In this document: positions 30,303-38,081 of the stretch, piece by piece
How positions within the stretch are numbered: the stretch's first letter is position 1
Layout of the letters: every line of letters begins with the position of its first letter
Assembly: GCF_034120055.1 (NCBI RefSeq)
Contig: NZ_CP139368.1
Span: forward strand, 3,993,056-4,057,055
Reading direction: 5' to 3'
Origin: Microbacterium rhizosphaerae
Lineage (GTDB): Bacteria > Actinomycetota > Actinomycetes > Actinomycetales > Microbacteriaceae
DNA length: 64,000 nt
Made by a program: the position numbers and the translations under genes
The notes under the pieces: generated by a model
The model's input: the letters and a program-made list of their open reading frames with translations, nothing else
Database searches by the model: none
What the model was told of the DNA's origin: nothing

Positions 30303-30719
30303 TCAGTCGACGGGGATCCCGCGTTCGAAGATTTCGGCTCCGGGGATGTGCGGCACCCAGGGCTGGGCTGACCGGTGCCACAGCTCAGATGTCGGCTGCA
30401 GCCAGGAGGTGTCGTTCAGCGTTCCGGCCTTGACGAAGACGAGCCCGGGCATCGCGTCGATCCGGCTGATGATCGGCGACCCGCAGTTGCCGCAGAACGA
30501 GCGATTCGTGTTGCTCTTGTGGTCTTCGCCTCGCGTGATGAAGGTCTTCAGCGAATCGCCTTCGATCGTCAGCGCGTCATCATCGATGCCGATGACGAGC
30601 GAAACGGCGGCGCCGGTCTGTCGCTGACAGTCCGTACAGTGGCACACAGCCGTGAATTGGACTTCGGTGTCTGCCGCATACTGCACGTTTCCGCAGAGGC
30701 AGTGACCTTCGAGTTTCAC
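30303..30719 (-). CDS. GFA (glutathione-dependent formaldehyde-activating enzyme)/CENP-V family protein
   Basis: A 138-residue Zn-binding GFA-fold protein. Zn ligands: GHCLCGNVQY, CHCTDCQRQTG and the later FCGNCGSPI, in the standard order. The GTG at 30719 is preferred because AAGGGAG precedes it at 7 nt, whereas the longer frame would overlap the operator. GFA proteins are linked to formaldehyde or S-hydroxymethyl-thiol adducts, but many members have unknown substrates. It is divergent from the GntR gene and probably co-transcribed with the EgtA-like ligase. Confidence 0.85.
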   Translation of the reverse strand: MKLEGHCLCGNVQYAADTEVQFTAVCHCTDCQRQTGAAVSLVIGIDDDALTIEGDSLKTFITRGEDHKSNTNRSFCGNCGSPIISRIDAMPGLVFVKAGTLNDTSWLQPTSELWHRSAQPWVPHIPGAEIFERGIPVD

Positions 30720-30767
30720 TGGTGATCTCCCTTGATTGTGGGGCGTGACATCCACCCAGGATTACAA

Positions 30768-30782
30768 TACTACGGTACTACG
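30768..30782. promoter_or_regulatory. Regulon operator (site B) in the GFA/GntR divergent promoter
   Basis: ATACTACGGTACTAC, whose reverse complement GTAGTACCGTAGTAT matches GTATTACCGTAATAC at 12 of 15 positions. It lies about 50 bp from both divergent start codons, the arrangement expected for an autoregulated FCD-type GntR. Confidence 0.65.
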
Positions 30783-30828
30783 GTCATTGAGTAGTAGCAT
30801 ATGTTTAGTTTCGAAGAGGGGAGACCAT

Positions 30829-31506
30829 GTGTCCATGCTTCAGCGGGAGGCAGCGCCGTTGCGAACGCAACTCGTGGCACGGCTTCGTGAGGACATCATC
30901 GAGGGGCAGTACACCGCCGGCGATCGTCTCATCGAGAAGAACTTGGAAGCCACATACGGGGTGAGCCGCACGGTCGTGCGCGAGGCTCTTCGCCAGCTCG
31001 AGTCCGAGCAGCTCGTGGAGATCGTGCCCAACGTCGGCCCGAAGGTCCGCGGGTTGACGTATGACGATGTCGTGCACCTGTACCAGGTGCGTGCGGCACT
31101 GGAGTCTGCAGCATGTCGCCTGGCCGCCGAATCGGCATCGCTCGAAGGCGTGGATGGGCTTCGGCGAGCGTATGAGCATCTTCATGATCACGCTGCGCAG
31201 GAGTCGGTCGCAGACCTGATCGTCGAGAAGAACAAGTTCTATGACGCGCTCATCGAAGCGAGCGGCAACCCGATCATCGGGGAGATGCTCGCCAACGTAC
31301 AAGCCCGAATCGCGCAACTTCGCTACATCACTCTAGGAACCCCAGATCGGACCCCGCACATGCTCGCGGAGATCCGCGCCATCGTCGACGCGATCGAGGC
31401 CTCGGACCCGGAAGCGGCTGTCGCCGCATCGATCGCACATGTCGAGAGCGCCGCTGGGATCGCGAAGCAGCACGTCGCCCACCTGCGGTCCGCTCCCGTC
31501 GGCTGA
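30829..31506 (+). CDS. GntR-family regulator, FadR/FCD subfamily (candidate regulon regulator)
   Basis: About 225 residues. Winged helix: LVARLREDIIEGQYTAGDRLIEKNLEATYGVSRTVVREALRQLESEQLVEIVPNVGPKVRG. FCD domain: LYQVRAALESAACRLAA, then KNKFYDALIEASGNP (Asn/His-type site) and HMLAEIRAIVDAIEASDPEAA. Start GTG at 30829 follows AGGGGAG at close spacing; an ATG six bases later is possible. It is divergent from the GFA gene with site B between them, and the same palindrome recurs at three other promoters, so it is the best candidate for their regulator. Confidence 0.88.
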   Translation: MSMLQREAAPLRTQLVARLREDIIEGQYTAGDRLIEKNLEATYGVSRTVVREALRQLESEQLVEIVPNVGPKVRGLTYDDVVHLYQVRAALESAACRLAAESASLEGVDGLRRAYEHLHDHAAQESVADLIVEKNKFYDALIEASGNPIIGEMLANVQARIAQLRYITLGTPDRTPHMLAEIRAIVDAIEASDPEAAVAASIAHVESAAGIAKQHVAHLRSAPVG

Positions 31507-31513
31507 GCTCACT

Positions 31514-31543
31514 GTGCGCCGCCCCTGGTTCGGGGCGGCGCAC
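31514..31543. terminator. Strong bidirectional terminator hairpin
   Basis: GTGCGCCGCCCC (31514-31525) and GGGGCGGCGCAC (31532-31543) form a perfect 12-bp GC stem with a 6-nt loop, between the convergent GntR and NTF2-like genes. Confidence 0.8.
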
Positions 31544-31556
31544 TCGGTGAGGGGGC

Positions 31557-31940
31557 TCAGTTGTCGTACTGGTGGTACACCTTCGCGATGACCTTCCACT
31601 CGCCGTCCTGCTTGAGGAGGGTGTGGAAGTCGGTGTAGTCGGCTCCGATGGCGTCGGACTCCATGTCCACACGGACGACCGCGGTGGTCGGGGTGATGCC
31701 GATGACGTCGAGCCGAGTTGCGATCTCGGGCGCGTCGCCGTTCTCGTCGACGAAGGTGTACAGGTTCTGGATGGTTCCACCGAGGAGCTGCCCATTCGTG
31801 AACCCGTACATGACGGCGTCCTCGTGGAACGCGCGGGCCACATCCCCGGCGTTGCCGATGCGCAGACCGTCGACATACTTCTGCACGGTGGCAACGACCG
31901 CGTCGTAATCGGAGGTGGGAACAACCTTGATATTCGGCAT
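31557..31940 (-). CDS. NTF2-like / Lumazine_bd_2-type small protein
   Basis: A 127-residue alpha+beta cone protein. VQKYVDGLRIGNAGDVARAFHEDAVMYGF, TRLDVIGITPTTAVVRVDME and FHTLLKQDGEWKVIAKVYHQ are characteristic of the SnoaL/NTF2-like superfamily. Such proteins are isomerases, hydrolases or subunits without fixed function. It is the last gene of the HIBADH-ALDH-ADH-SDR series, 47 bp after the SDR. Confidence 0.8.
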   Translation of the reverse strand: MPNIKVVPTSDYDAVVATVQKYVDGLRIGNAGDVARAFHEDAVMYGFTNGQLLGGTIQNLYTFVDENGDAPEIATRLDVIGITPTTAVVRVDMESDAIGADYTDFHTLLKQDGEWKVIAKVYHQYDN

Positions 31941-31987
31941 AGCAGTGTCTTTCTGTCTCGTGGATGGTTGGGGTATGGACGGGCGGT

Positions 31988-32743
31988 TCACCAGGCGGAG
32001 CTTCCGCCGTCGATGGTGAGGACGGAGCCGGTTGCAAAGCTGGAGCGATCTGACGCGAGCCAGGCGATGGCCTCTGCGATTTCGCTCGGCGCCCCCATCC
32101 GGTTCATCGGGGCGCGCTGGTTGAACTCCGAACGTGTCGCGGTCGGATCTGCTGCGGCAGCGATCACGCCGTCGATGAGCGGAGACGAGACGGTCCCCGG
32201 CGCGACGGCGTTGACTCGGACGTTGCCCGAAACGTGGTCGATCGCCATCGCTCGGGTGAGCGAGCTGATCGCGCCTTTGGAGGCGACATATGCTGCCCGA
32301 TCGGGGATGCCGACGAGTGCGGTGTACGAGCTGGTGTTCACGATACGGCCGCGACCGGAAGCGACAAGATAGGGCATCGCGTGCTTCGAGCACAGGAAGA
32401 CGCCTTTGAGGTTGACGGCCATCAGCAGATCCCAGTCGGCTTCGTCGGTCGTCACGACTGTGCCCCTGTGTCCGAAGCCCGCGTTGTTGCACAGCACATC
32501 GATGCCTCCGAAATGCTCGACGGTCACCGCGACCATGGACGCCACGGAAGCACTGTTGGAGACGTCGACGGCGGTGGCCAGCGCGCCTTCCCCCAGGTTT
32601 GCCGCGACGTTACTCGCCGCGTCGCCGTTGATATCGGCGATGACCACGCGTGCACCGCGCGAATGCATCAGTTCGGCCGCGGCCCGGCCGATGCCGCTGG
32701 CGGCTCCCGTGACGATGACCACGTCGTCCCCGAACTCGCTCAC
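31988..32743 (-). CDS. Short-chain dehydrogenase/reductase (SDR)
   Basis: A 251-residue classical SDR. Cofactor motif VTGAASGIGRAA with a following Asp (VVIADING) predicts NAD preference. NNAG, Ser in NTSSYTALVG and YVASK complete the catalytic set, and the C-terminus VLTIDGGSSAW is typical. Start GTG at 32743 overlaps the ADH stop (GTGA), which rejects the longer frame. It acts in the same operon as ADH and ALDH; substrate unknown. Confidence 0.92.
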   Translation of the reverse strand: MSEFGDDVVIVTGAASGIGRAAAELMHSRGARVVIADINGDAASNVAANLGEGALATAVDVSNSASVASMVAVTVEHFGGIDVLCNNAGFGHRGTVVTTDEADWDLLMAVNLKGVFLCSKHAMPYLVASGRGRIVNTSSYTALVGIPDRAAYVASKGAISSLTRAMAIDHVSGNVRVNAVAPGTVSSPLIDGVIAAAADPTATRSEFNQRAPMNRMGAPSEIAEAIAWLASDRSSFATGSVLTIDGGSSAW

Positions 32744-33867
32744 TCCTCGCCTCCGGACGTTGCGGGTTCGAACCGAACGATCTGTCGGATTTCCAGACCG
32801 TCCTGGAGACGGTCCATGGCCACGTTCAGATCCTCGAGACACGTCGAGCCCGTGATGAGTCGCTCCACGGGCAGCGTGCCGTCGAGATACATCTCCGCAT
32901 AGCGCTGGATATCCGTGGCCGGCACGCCCGACCCCATATACGACCCGACCAGAGAGCGAGCCTCAGTGACCAGCGCCAGGGAGTCGACCGCGACCGTAGA
33001 CCCGGGCCGCGAAAGACCCACCGTGACGGTCGTTCCCCCGACACCGGTGAGCGAAACAGCGGACGCAAGGGCCGCGGGATGGCCCACACACTCGACCACG
33101 ACGTCGAAACGCTTGCCCGCATCGATGGCTTCATCCGGAAGGAACGCATCATCCGCCACCAGTTCCGTCGCGGCGGTCAGCTTGGCCGGATTGGTGTCGA
33201 TCGCCGTCACGTGCGCACCGATGGCACGCGCCACGAGTGCCGCGGCCAAGCCGACTCCGCCCAAGCCGACGATGGCCACCGATTGGCCGGCACGGGCCCG
33301 AGCTGCGTTGATGACCGCGCCGCCGCCCGTGAGCACCGCACACCCGAGGAGGGCACCGACATCTGAGGGGATCTCGTGGGGAAGGACGACGACGGAGTGC
33401 TGATCGACGACGGCGTACTCGGCGAAGGCCGAGACCCCTCCGTGGTGATCGATCGGCATGCCGTCGAGAGCGATTCTGCGTCCACCGCTGAGCATCTCTC
33501 CAGCCGCGTTCGCCGCGAGCCCACGCTCACACAGCCGCCACCCTGGTGCCAGGCAGGAGGCGCACTCACCGCACCGCGGCATGAACGTCAAGGTGACCTT
33601 GTCGCCGACTGACACGCCGGTGACATCGGCACCGACATGCTCCACGATCCCGCAGCCCTCGTGGCCGAGAACCATCGGCACGTGGCACTCGCGCACTCCC
33701 GACACTCGAGACAGGTCGGAATGGCACACGCCGGCGGCCTCCATCCGCACCAGCACCTCACCCGGGCGCGGGGCCTCGAGGTCGATCTGGCGGATCTCGA
33801 TCGGGCGCGTCTGCTCCCATGGCCTGTCCGCCCCTATGACGCCCAGCACGGCCGCCCTTGCCTTCAC
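32740..33867 (-). CDS. Zn-dependent alcohol dehydrogenase (class III-like MDR)
   Basis: A 375-residue medium-chain dehydrogenase. Catalytic Zn ligands in AAGVCHSDLS (Cys) and GHEGCGIVEHVG (His-Glu). The structural-Zn lobe appears as CGECASCLAPGWRLCERG (four Cys). The Rossmann motif is VAIVGLGGVGLAAAL. The presence of both zinc sites is typical of class III/NDMA-dependent ADHs in actinomycetes, some of which act with mycothiol or on formaldehyde adducts. Which alcohol is used here is not known. Confidence 0.9.
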   Translation of the reverse strand: MKARAAVLGVIGADRPWEQTRPIEIRQIDLEAPRPGEVLVRMEAAGVCHSDLSRVSGVRECHVPMVLGHEGCGIVEHVGADVTGVSVGDKVTLTFMPRCGECASCLAPGWRLCERGLAANAAGEMLSGGRRIALDGMPIDHHGGVSAFAEYAVVDQHSVVVLPHEIPSDVGALLGCAVLTGGGAVINAARARAGQSVAIVGLGGVGLAAALVARAIGAHVTAIDTNPAKLTAATELVADDAFLPDEAIDAGKRFDVVVECVGHPAALASAVSLTGVGGTTVTVGLSRPGSTVAVDSLALVTEARSLVGSYMGSGVPATDIQRYAEMYLDGTLPVERLITGSTCLEDLNVAMDRLQDGLEIRQIVRFEPATSGGEE

Positions 33868-33897
33868 GGGTACACCTCCGCCTTTCCTGACCGCGAG

Positions 33898-35355
33898 CTA
33901 CTTCTTGCGGATGACAACGGTCTTGTTGTTCGTGTGCGAAGCGAGGCCCTCATTGCCGTGTTCCACGCTGAGCCCCGACTGCTTGTGGCCACCGAACGGC
34001 GCGTTCAGCGGGTGGCTCTGCCCCTCGTTTACCCAGACGTTCCCGGAATCGATACGGTCTGCGATCTCGAGCGCCCGATCGAGGTCACTCCCCCAAACCG
34101 TCGCCCCCAGCCCGAACACGGTCGCGTTCGCGCGTGCGACGACATCGTCGACGTCCTCGTAGGCGATGATCGGGACGATCGGACCGAACTGCTCCTCCTG
34201 GACGATGCGGCTGTTCTCCGGCGGGTTGTCCACGACGGTGATCGGCACGAAGTTCCCCTCGCGGCTGTCATCGACGGAGCCGCCCAGCGGCACCCGATAG
34301 CCGTTGGCCCTGGTGTCCTCGAGGAGTTCGCGGATCTTCTCGTACTGCATTCGGTTGTTGATCGGACCGAGGTCGCTGGTGGGATTCATGCCGTCGCCGA
34401 CGGACTGGGTCTTCGCGTACTCCACGAAGGCGGCCACGAAGTCCTCGTGGAATGAGTTGTGCACGTAGACGCGCTTGGCGGCGATGCACCATTGTCCGGA
34501 GTTGCCGAGCGCCGCAGCGAACACCTTCGGCACCGCGGCCTTCCAGTCCACGTCGGGGAGCAGAATCGCCGGGTCGTTGCCACCCATCTCCAGGGTGACC
34601 CGCTTGACGGTGCCGGCGGCCGCGGCCATGATCTTCGAACCCGTCGCCGTGGATCCGGTGAAGGTGATCATGTCGACGTCAGGCGATTCCGTCAGCACCG
34701 GGCCGAGCTCGTTACCACCGGTCACGATGTTCAGGACGCCCGCCGGGAGGATCTGTGCGGCGAGTTCACCAATGCGGAGTGCGCACAGCGGGGTATACGG
34801 GGACGGCTTCAGGACAACGGTGTTGCCGGTGATCATGGCTGGCACCGACTTCCAAAGCACGTGGAGGTACGGGTAGTTCCAGGGGATGATCGCGCCGACG
34901 ACGCCCAGCGGCGACCGCCGCAGCTCAACACGCCGCTCCTCATCCTCTTCGAGGACGACGGTCTCCAGACGCGACGCCGCTGTCTTCGGAATCCAGGGGT
35001 TCGCGAGGTTGACCTCGAAGGTCGCCTGGTTGTGGCGAGGCTTACCCTGCTCGAGCGACAGGAGAGTGATGAACTCCTCCTTGTTCTCTTCGAGCGCGTC
35101 GTAGAGCGCCACCATGTATGCCTCGCGCTCGGCGGCACTGAGCGCCGCCCACGCCGGGAACGCGCCCTTCGCTGCCGCAATGGCTCGGTTCATGTCCTCA
35201 GCGCTCCCGCGGGGCGCGTCGGCGAACGGCCTGTTCGTGGCCGGATTGAGCACCTCGAAGGTGGTGGCGGCGGGAACGATCTCACCGTCGATGAGCATCC
35301 CGTACGGAGCGCCGAAGTCGAGTCGCTCACGTGTCGTCACCGGGGAAACATCCAT
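33898..35355 (-). CDS. NAD(P)-dependent aldehyde dehydrogenase
   Basis: A 485-residue ALDH. Catalytic Cys in GNSGQWCIAAKR, general-base Glu in TLEMGGNDPAI, cofactor segment FTGSTATGSKIM and the PWNYP motif (IIPWNYPYLHVLW). The C-terminus SGLSVEHGNEGLASHTNNKTVVI is typical of the family. It oxidises the aldehyde formed by the adjacent ADH or decarboxylase. Operator site C lies 77-91 bp upstream of the start. Confidence 0.93.
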   Translation of the reverse strand: MDVSPVTTRERLDFGAPYGMLIDGEIVPAATTFEVLNPATNRPFADAPRGSAEDMNRAIAAAKGAFPAWAALSAAEREAYMVALYDALEENKEEFITLLSLEQGKPRHNQATFEVNLANPWIPKTAASRLETVVLEEDEERRVELRRSPLGVVGAIIPWNYPYLHVLWKSVPAMITGNTVVLKPSPYTPLCALRIGELAAQILPAGVLNIVTGGNELGPVLTESPDVDMITFTGSTATGSKIMAAAAGTVKRVTLEMGGNDPAILLPDVDWKAAVPKVFAAALGNSGQWCIAAKRVYVHNSFHEDFVAAFVEYAKTQSVGDGMNPTSDLGPINNRMQYEKIRELLEDTRANGYRVPLGGSVDDSREGNFVPITVVDNPPENSRIVQEEQFGPIVPIIAYEDVDDVVARANATVFGLGATVWGSDLDRALEIADRIDSGNVWVNEGQSHPLNAPFGGHKQSGLSVEHGNEGLASHTNNKTVVIRKK

Positions 35356-35431
35356 GTCTGACTCCTGTCATCGGTTCGACTGCACCGCAGCTCGGGAGGG
35401 GCCGCTACCGCTGCAGTCCTCGTCTAATACC

Positions 35432-35446
35432 ATAATACGGTAATCT
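35432..35446. promoter_or_regulatory. Regulon operator (site C) upstream of ALDH
   Basis: ATAATACGGTAATCT; the reverse complement matches GTATTACCGTAATAC at 11 of 15 positions. With flanking bases, TACC and GGTA arms (35428-35442) also form an inverted repeat. Confidence 0.6.
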
Positions 35447-35487
35447 CGTTGGGCTGCAACAAGTCCGTCGAACTCAACGATTCGCGC

Positions 35488-36375
35488 TCACGCGCGAAGC
35501 GTGACGCCGTTGCGGGCTTCGTAGTACCGGACGACCTCCGTGTGATCCGGTGATCCCTCGAGCCCTTCGCGAGCGTTCTCCGTGATCTCGCGCGCAAGGC
35601 CGGTGACGGGCATGTACACGCCGGCCTCCTCACTGATCCTCCGAGCGATTCCGAGATCCTTCAGCATCAGGTCCATTCCGAACCCGGATGCGAACGATCC
35701 CGAGAGCACGAACTCTGGGAACTTGACCTCTGTCGCCTGGCTGCGCCCGGTTGAGGAGTTGAGGACTTCGAGCATGATGGCGGGGTCGATACCGAGCTTC
35801 GCGGCGGCCGTGAGGACCTCACTTGCGGCGGCGATGTGGGTCGCCGACAACAGGTTGTTCAGCGCCTTGGCAGCACCACCCGCTCCCGGGCCTCCCACAT
35901 GGACGATCCGAGCACCCATCGTCTCCAGGATCGGATGTGCCCGTAGATACGCGGAGTCGTCCGCGCCCACCATGATCGCGAGCTCACCGGACTCTGCGCG
36001 TCGTCGGCCACCCGACACTGGCGCATCCACGTAGGCAACGCCCCGACTCGCCGCCACGCGGGCGAGCGAACGCGTACTCGCGGGCTCGGAGGAGGTCATG
36101 TCGATGATGAGTCCGCCGGCCGGAATTCGGTTCAGCAATCGGGAAGCGCCCGTCAGAACGGATTCTGTGATGGTCGAGTTCGGAAGCATCAACACCACGG
36201 TGTCGATGGACGCAGGCACATCTCCGAGATCGGGCAGCTCGGGAACGCCGAGCTCCGCGGCCACTCGACGGCGTGCGTCGCCGTCGATGTCGTAGACAGT
36301 CACCTCGAAAGACGAGCTCAGCCTCTTCACCATCGGCTGGCCCATGGTTCCCAGACCCACGAAAAGCACACCCAT
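35488..36375 (-). CDS. Beta-hydroxyacid dehydrogenase (HIBADH/6-PGDH-like family)
   Basis: A 295-residue enzyme. N-terminal GVLFVGLGTMGQPMVKRL (NAD(P) fold); substrate-binding DAPVSGGRRRAESGELAIMVG; catalytic Lys in GAAKALNNLLSATHIAA. The family includes 3-hydroxyisobutyrate, tartronate-semialdehyde and sulfolactaldehyde reductases. It heads a minus-strand series leading to ALDH, ADH, SDR and NTF2-like genes, with operator site D 28-42 bp upstream. Specificity is not deducible from sequence. Confidence 0.9.
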   Translation of the reverse strand: MGVLFVGLGTMGQPMVKRLSSSFEVTVYDIDGDARRRVAAELGVPELPDLGDVPASIDTVVLMLPNSTITESVLTGASRLLNRIPAGGLIIDMTSSEPASTRSLARVAASRGVAYVDAPVSGGRRRAESGELAIMVGADDSAYLRAHPILETMGARIVHVGGPGAGGAAKALNNLLSATHIAAASEVLTAAAKLGIDPAIMLEVLNSSTGRSQATEVKFPEFVLSGSFASGFGMDLMLKDLGIARRISEEAGVYMPVTGLAREITENAREGLEGSPDHTEVVRYYEARNGVTLRA

Positions 36376-36402
36376 ACGACAGCCGTTCTCTCGGAAGCTC
36401 TT

Positions 36403-36417
36403 GTATTACCGTAATAC
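36403..36417. promoter_or_regulatory. Regulon operator (site D), best palindrome
   Basis: GTATTACCGTAATAC is a perfect 7+1+7 palindrome and defines the motif found in variant form at 28915, 28931, 30768 and 35432. It lies between the HIBADH gene and the divergent aminotransferase-remnant/ThDP-enzyme genes. Confidence 0.7.
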
Positions 36418-36453
36418 TATACGCGCGTGTCTCTCGACGGCGATCTCGTTCAT

Positions 36454-36477
36454 GGTCTATGGTACAGACTATAGACC
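36454..36477. promoter_or_regulatory. Second palindrome, 10-bp arms
   Basis: GGTCTATGGT (36454-36463) and ACTATAGACC (36468-36477) surround ACAG, matching at nine of ten arm positions. It is different from the GTATTAC motif and precedes the aminotransferase remnant; a FadR-type operator is likely. The half GGTCT...AGACC recurs near 25607. Confidence 0.5.
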
Positions 36478-36519
36478 TAATGAGATTCCATGTCGTAACC
36501 CGCGCACACTTGCGACTCC

Positions 36520-36961
36520 CGCGCTGCGAGCACGCCAGTTCACTACGACGTGTCCGCCGACGTTCGCGCAGGATGCGGCGGTCGCAGCGCTCCAGGACAC
36601 CGCTCGTGATCGCGACCGCAGCGCCAAGAATTCGCCCGAGCGCCGCGTCACAGCGCTCGAACTGTTGGCCCAGCAGGATGTCCTGCATACCTCGAACGAC
36701 GGGGGCGCCTTCTATCTGTACCTCACCTACCCGAAGCGACTCGGGTCGGCCGACGACCTCGCCCTACGACTGCTCGAACAGGAGCATGTGGCGCTCGTGC
36801 CCGGCACGGCGTTCGATCCGACCGGGAACGGGGACCGTTCCCTCCGCGTGTCCTATGCCAGTTCACTGGACGACGTGCGCGAGGGCCTCTCTCGATTGAT
36901 CCGTTTGGCCGCCATGGTGGCGTGGCCAGTCCGAAACAGCCATCCCAGAGGAGGAGATCTC
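36520..36961 (+). pseudogene. C-terminal remnant of a PLP-dependent aminotransferase (class I/II)
   Basis: The frame encodes ALRARQFTTTCPPTFAQDAAVAAL, then LHTSNDGGAFYLYL and a terminal DRSLRVSYASSLDDVREGLSRL, which correspond to the small domain and C-terminus of aspartate-type aminotransferases. The large domain with the PLP lysine is missing; upstream sequence in this frame has no homology signal. It stays open into the next gene without a stop codon. A deletion has apparently removed the first two thirds, leaving the promoter palindromes next to the tail. Confidence 0.7.
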
Positions 36962-37501
36962 TTGTCCAACGAATACTCGCGCGCAGTCGCCGAGGCGATT
37001 TGGGCCTCAGACGTGAAGAGGGTCGGATACATTCCGTCGGTCACCGTCGCACCCGTCATCCACGAGCTCGTCGCGTTGGACGGGGGCAGCGACGGGGTCT
37101 CACCGCGTGTCACCCCGTTGTCCCGTGAGGAGGAGGCGGTCGGCGTCATGGGCGCCGTCTCACTCGGCGGGGACCTGGCAGCCGTCGTCATGCAGGACAA
37201 CGGTTTCGGCAATGCGCTGACCGCCCTCACGACGTTCTCATTGTCGTACCATCTCCCGCTGCTCATCTTCGCGAACACCCGCGGCAGCCTGGGCGAGTAC
37301 AACTCGATGATCCACTCCATCAGCGCACCGGTGCCCCGAGTGCTCGAGGCGACCAACCTGCCGTATGTCGAGCTGGACCGGCGCAGCGCCCCGGAGGATT
37401 GGCGCGCCGTCGTCGAGGAGGCCGCCGTACACGCGGTCATGACCTTCCGGCCCGTGATCGTCCTCGCGGCGTTCTGGAACACCGATGGAGAGGTCGCCTG
37501 A
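36962..37501 (+). CDS. ThDP-dependent decarboxylase alpha subunit (sulfopyruvate/phosphonopyruvate decarboxylase-like)
   Basis: A 179-residue Pyr-domain subunit starting MSNEYSRAVAEAIWASDVKRVGYIPS from TTG at 36962, which follows AGGAGGAG closely. SREEEAVGVMGAVSLGGDLAAVVMQDNGFGNALTAL contains the conserved activating Glu and the family motif MQ(D/N)(N/S)G of ComD and phosphonopyruvate decarboxylases. It pairs with the next gene as in split ComDE enzymes, which decarboxylate sulfopyruvate to sulfoacetaldehyde. Related splits act on other 2-oxo acids. The frame is continuous with the upstream aminotransferase remnant. Confidence 0.8.
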   Translation: MSNEYSRAVAEAIWASDVKRVGYIPSVTVAPVIHELVALDGGSDGVSPRVTPLSREEEAVGVMGAVSLGGDLAAVVMQDNGFGNALTALTTFSLSYHLPLLIFANTRGSLGEYNSMIHSISAPVPRVLEATNLPYVELDRRSAPEDWRAVVEEAAVHAVMTFRPVIVLAAFWNTDGEVA

Positions 37502-37502
37502 C

Positions 37503-38081
37503 ATGAAGCGCATCGAAGCGCTCGGCATTCTGGCCGAGCTCACCGACGAGCATCCCGTTGTGGTTACCTGCGCCGCAACGAGCCGCGAGCTGGCTTCCCT
37601 CAAAGACAGCGACAACCACTTCTACCTCCTCGACGCGATGGGTCTGGTCGGCTCAGTCGCGACCGGCATCGCCTTGGACCGGCCCGCCGCGGCGACAAAG
37701 GTCGTCGGAATCGAGGGCGACGGCTCGCTGCTGATGAATCCCAACGTGCTCCCTACGGGAGGGTTCGTGCGCCCGAACATGCTGCTGATCCTGCTCGACA
37801 ACGAGGTGTACGGCTCCACTGCGGGTCTGCCCACCTACTCCTCCCGCGTGAACCTCGCCCGCCTCGCCGAGGCCTCGGGCTGGGAAGTCGGCACCGCTAC
37901 CGACGAGGACGGGATCCGGGCGGAGTTCGCTCGCCTCGCGAAAATAGTCGGACCGACTTTCCTGCATGTGCCCATCGCGCCCGGCAATGCATCCGGGATC
38001 GCCAAGCTGCTCGTCGATCCGGTGATGATCACGGCCCGGTTCGGCGGATGGCTGCGGAAATCCAACGGGGCCCACGCATGA
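37503..38081 (+). CDS. ThDP-dependent decarboxylase beta subunit (ComE-like)
   Basis: A 192-residue PP-domain subunit. MKRIEALGILAELTDEHPVVVTCAATSREL, MGLVGSVATGIAL and GIEGDGSLLMNPNVLPT (residues 69-85) match the ThDP/Mg-binding GDG-x(n)-N segment of phosphonopyruvate/sulfopyruvate decarboxylase beta subunits. It starts one base after the alpha stop, so both are made from one message. Together with ALDH and ADH genes of the cluster it suggests conversion of a 2-oxo acid to an aldehyde that is oxidised or reduced. Confidence 0.82.
   Translation: MKRIEALGILAELTDEHPVVVTCAATSRELASLKDSDNHFYLLDAMGLVGSVATGIALDRPAAATKVVGIEGDGSLLMNPNVLPTGGFVRPNMLLILLDNEVYGSTAGLPTYSSRVNLARLAEASGWEVGTATDEDGIRAEFARLAKIVGPTFLHVPIAPGNASGIAKLLVDPVMITARFGGWLRKSNGAHA

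Noticed and set aside
28905..30790. CRISPR-like or iteron array from repeated TATTAC/TACTAC motifs
   Set aside because: Repeats are short palindromes confined to promoters with no regular spacers; better explained as regulator operators.
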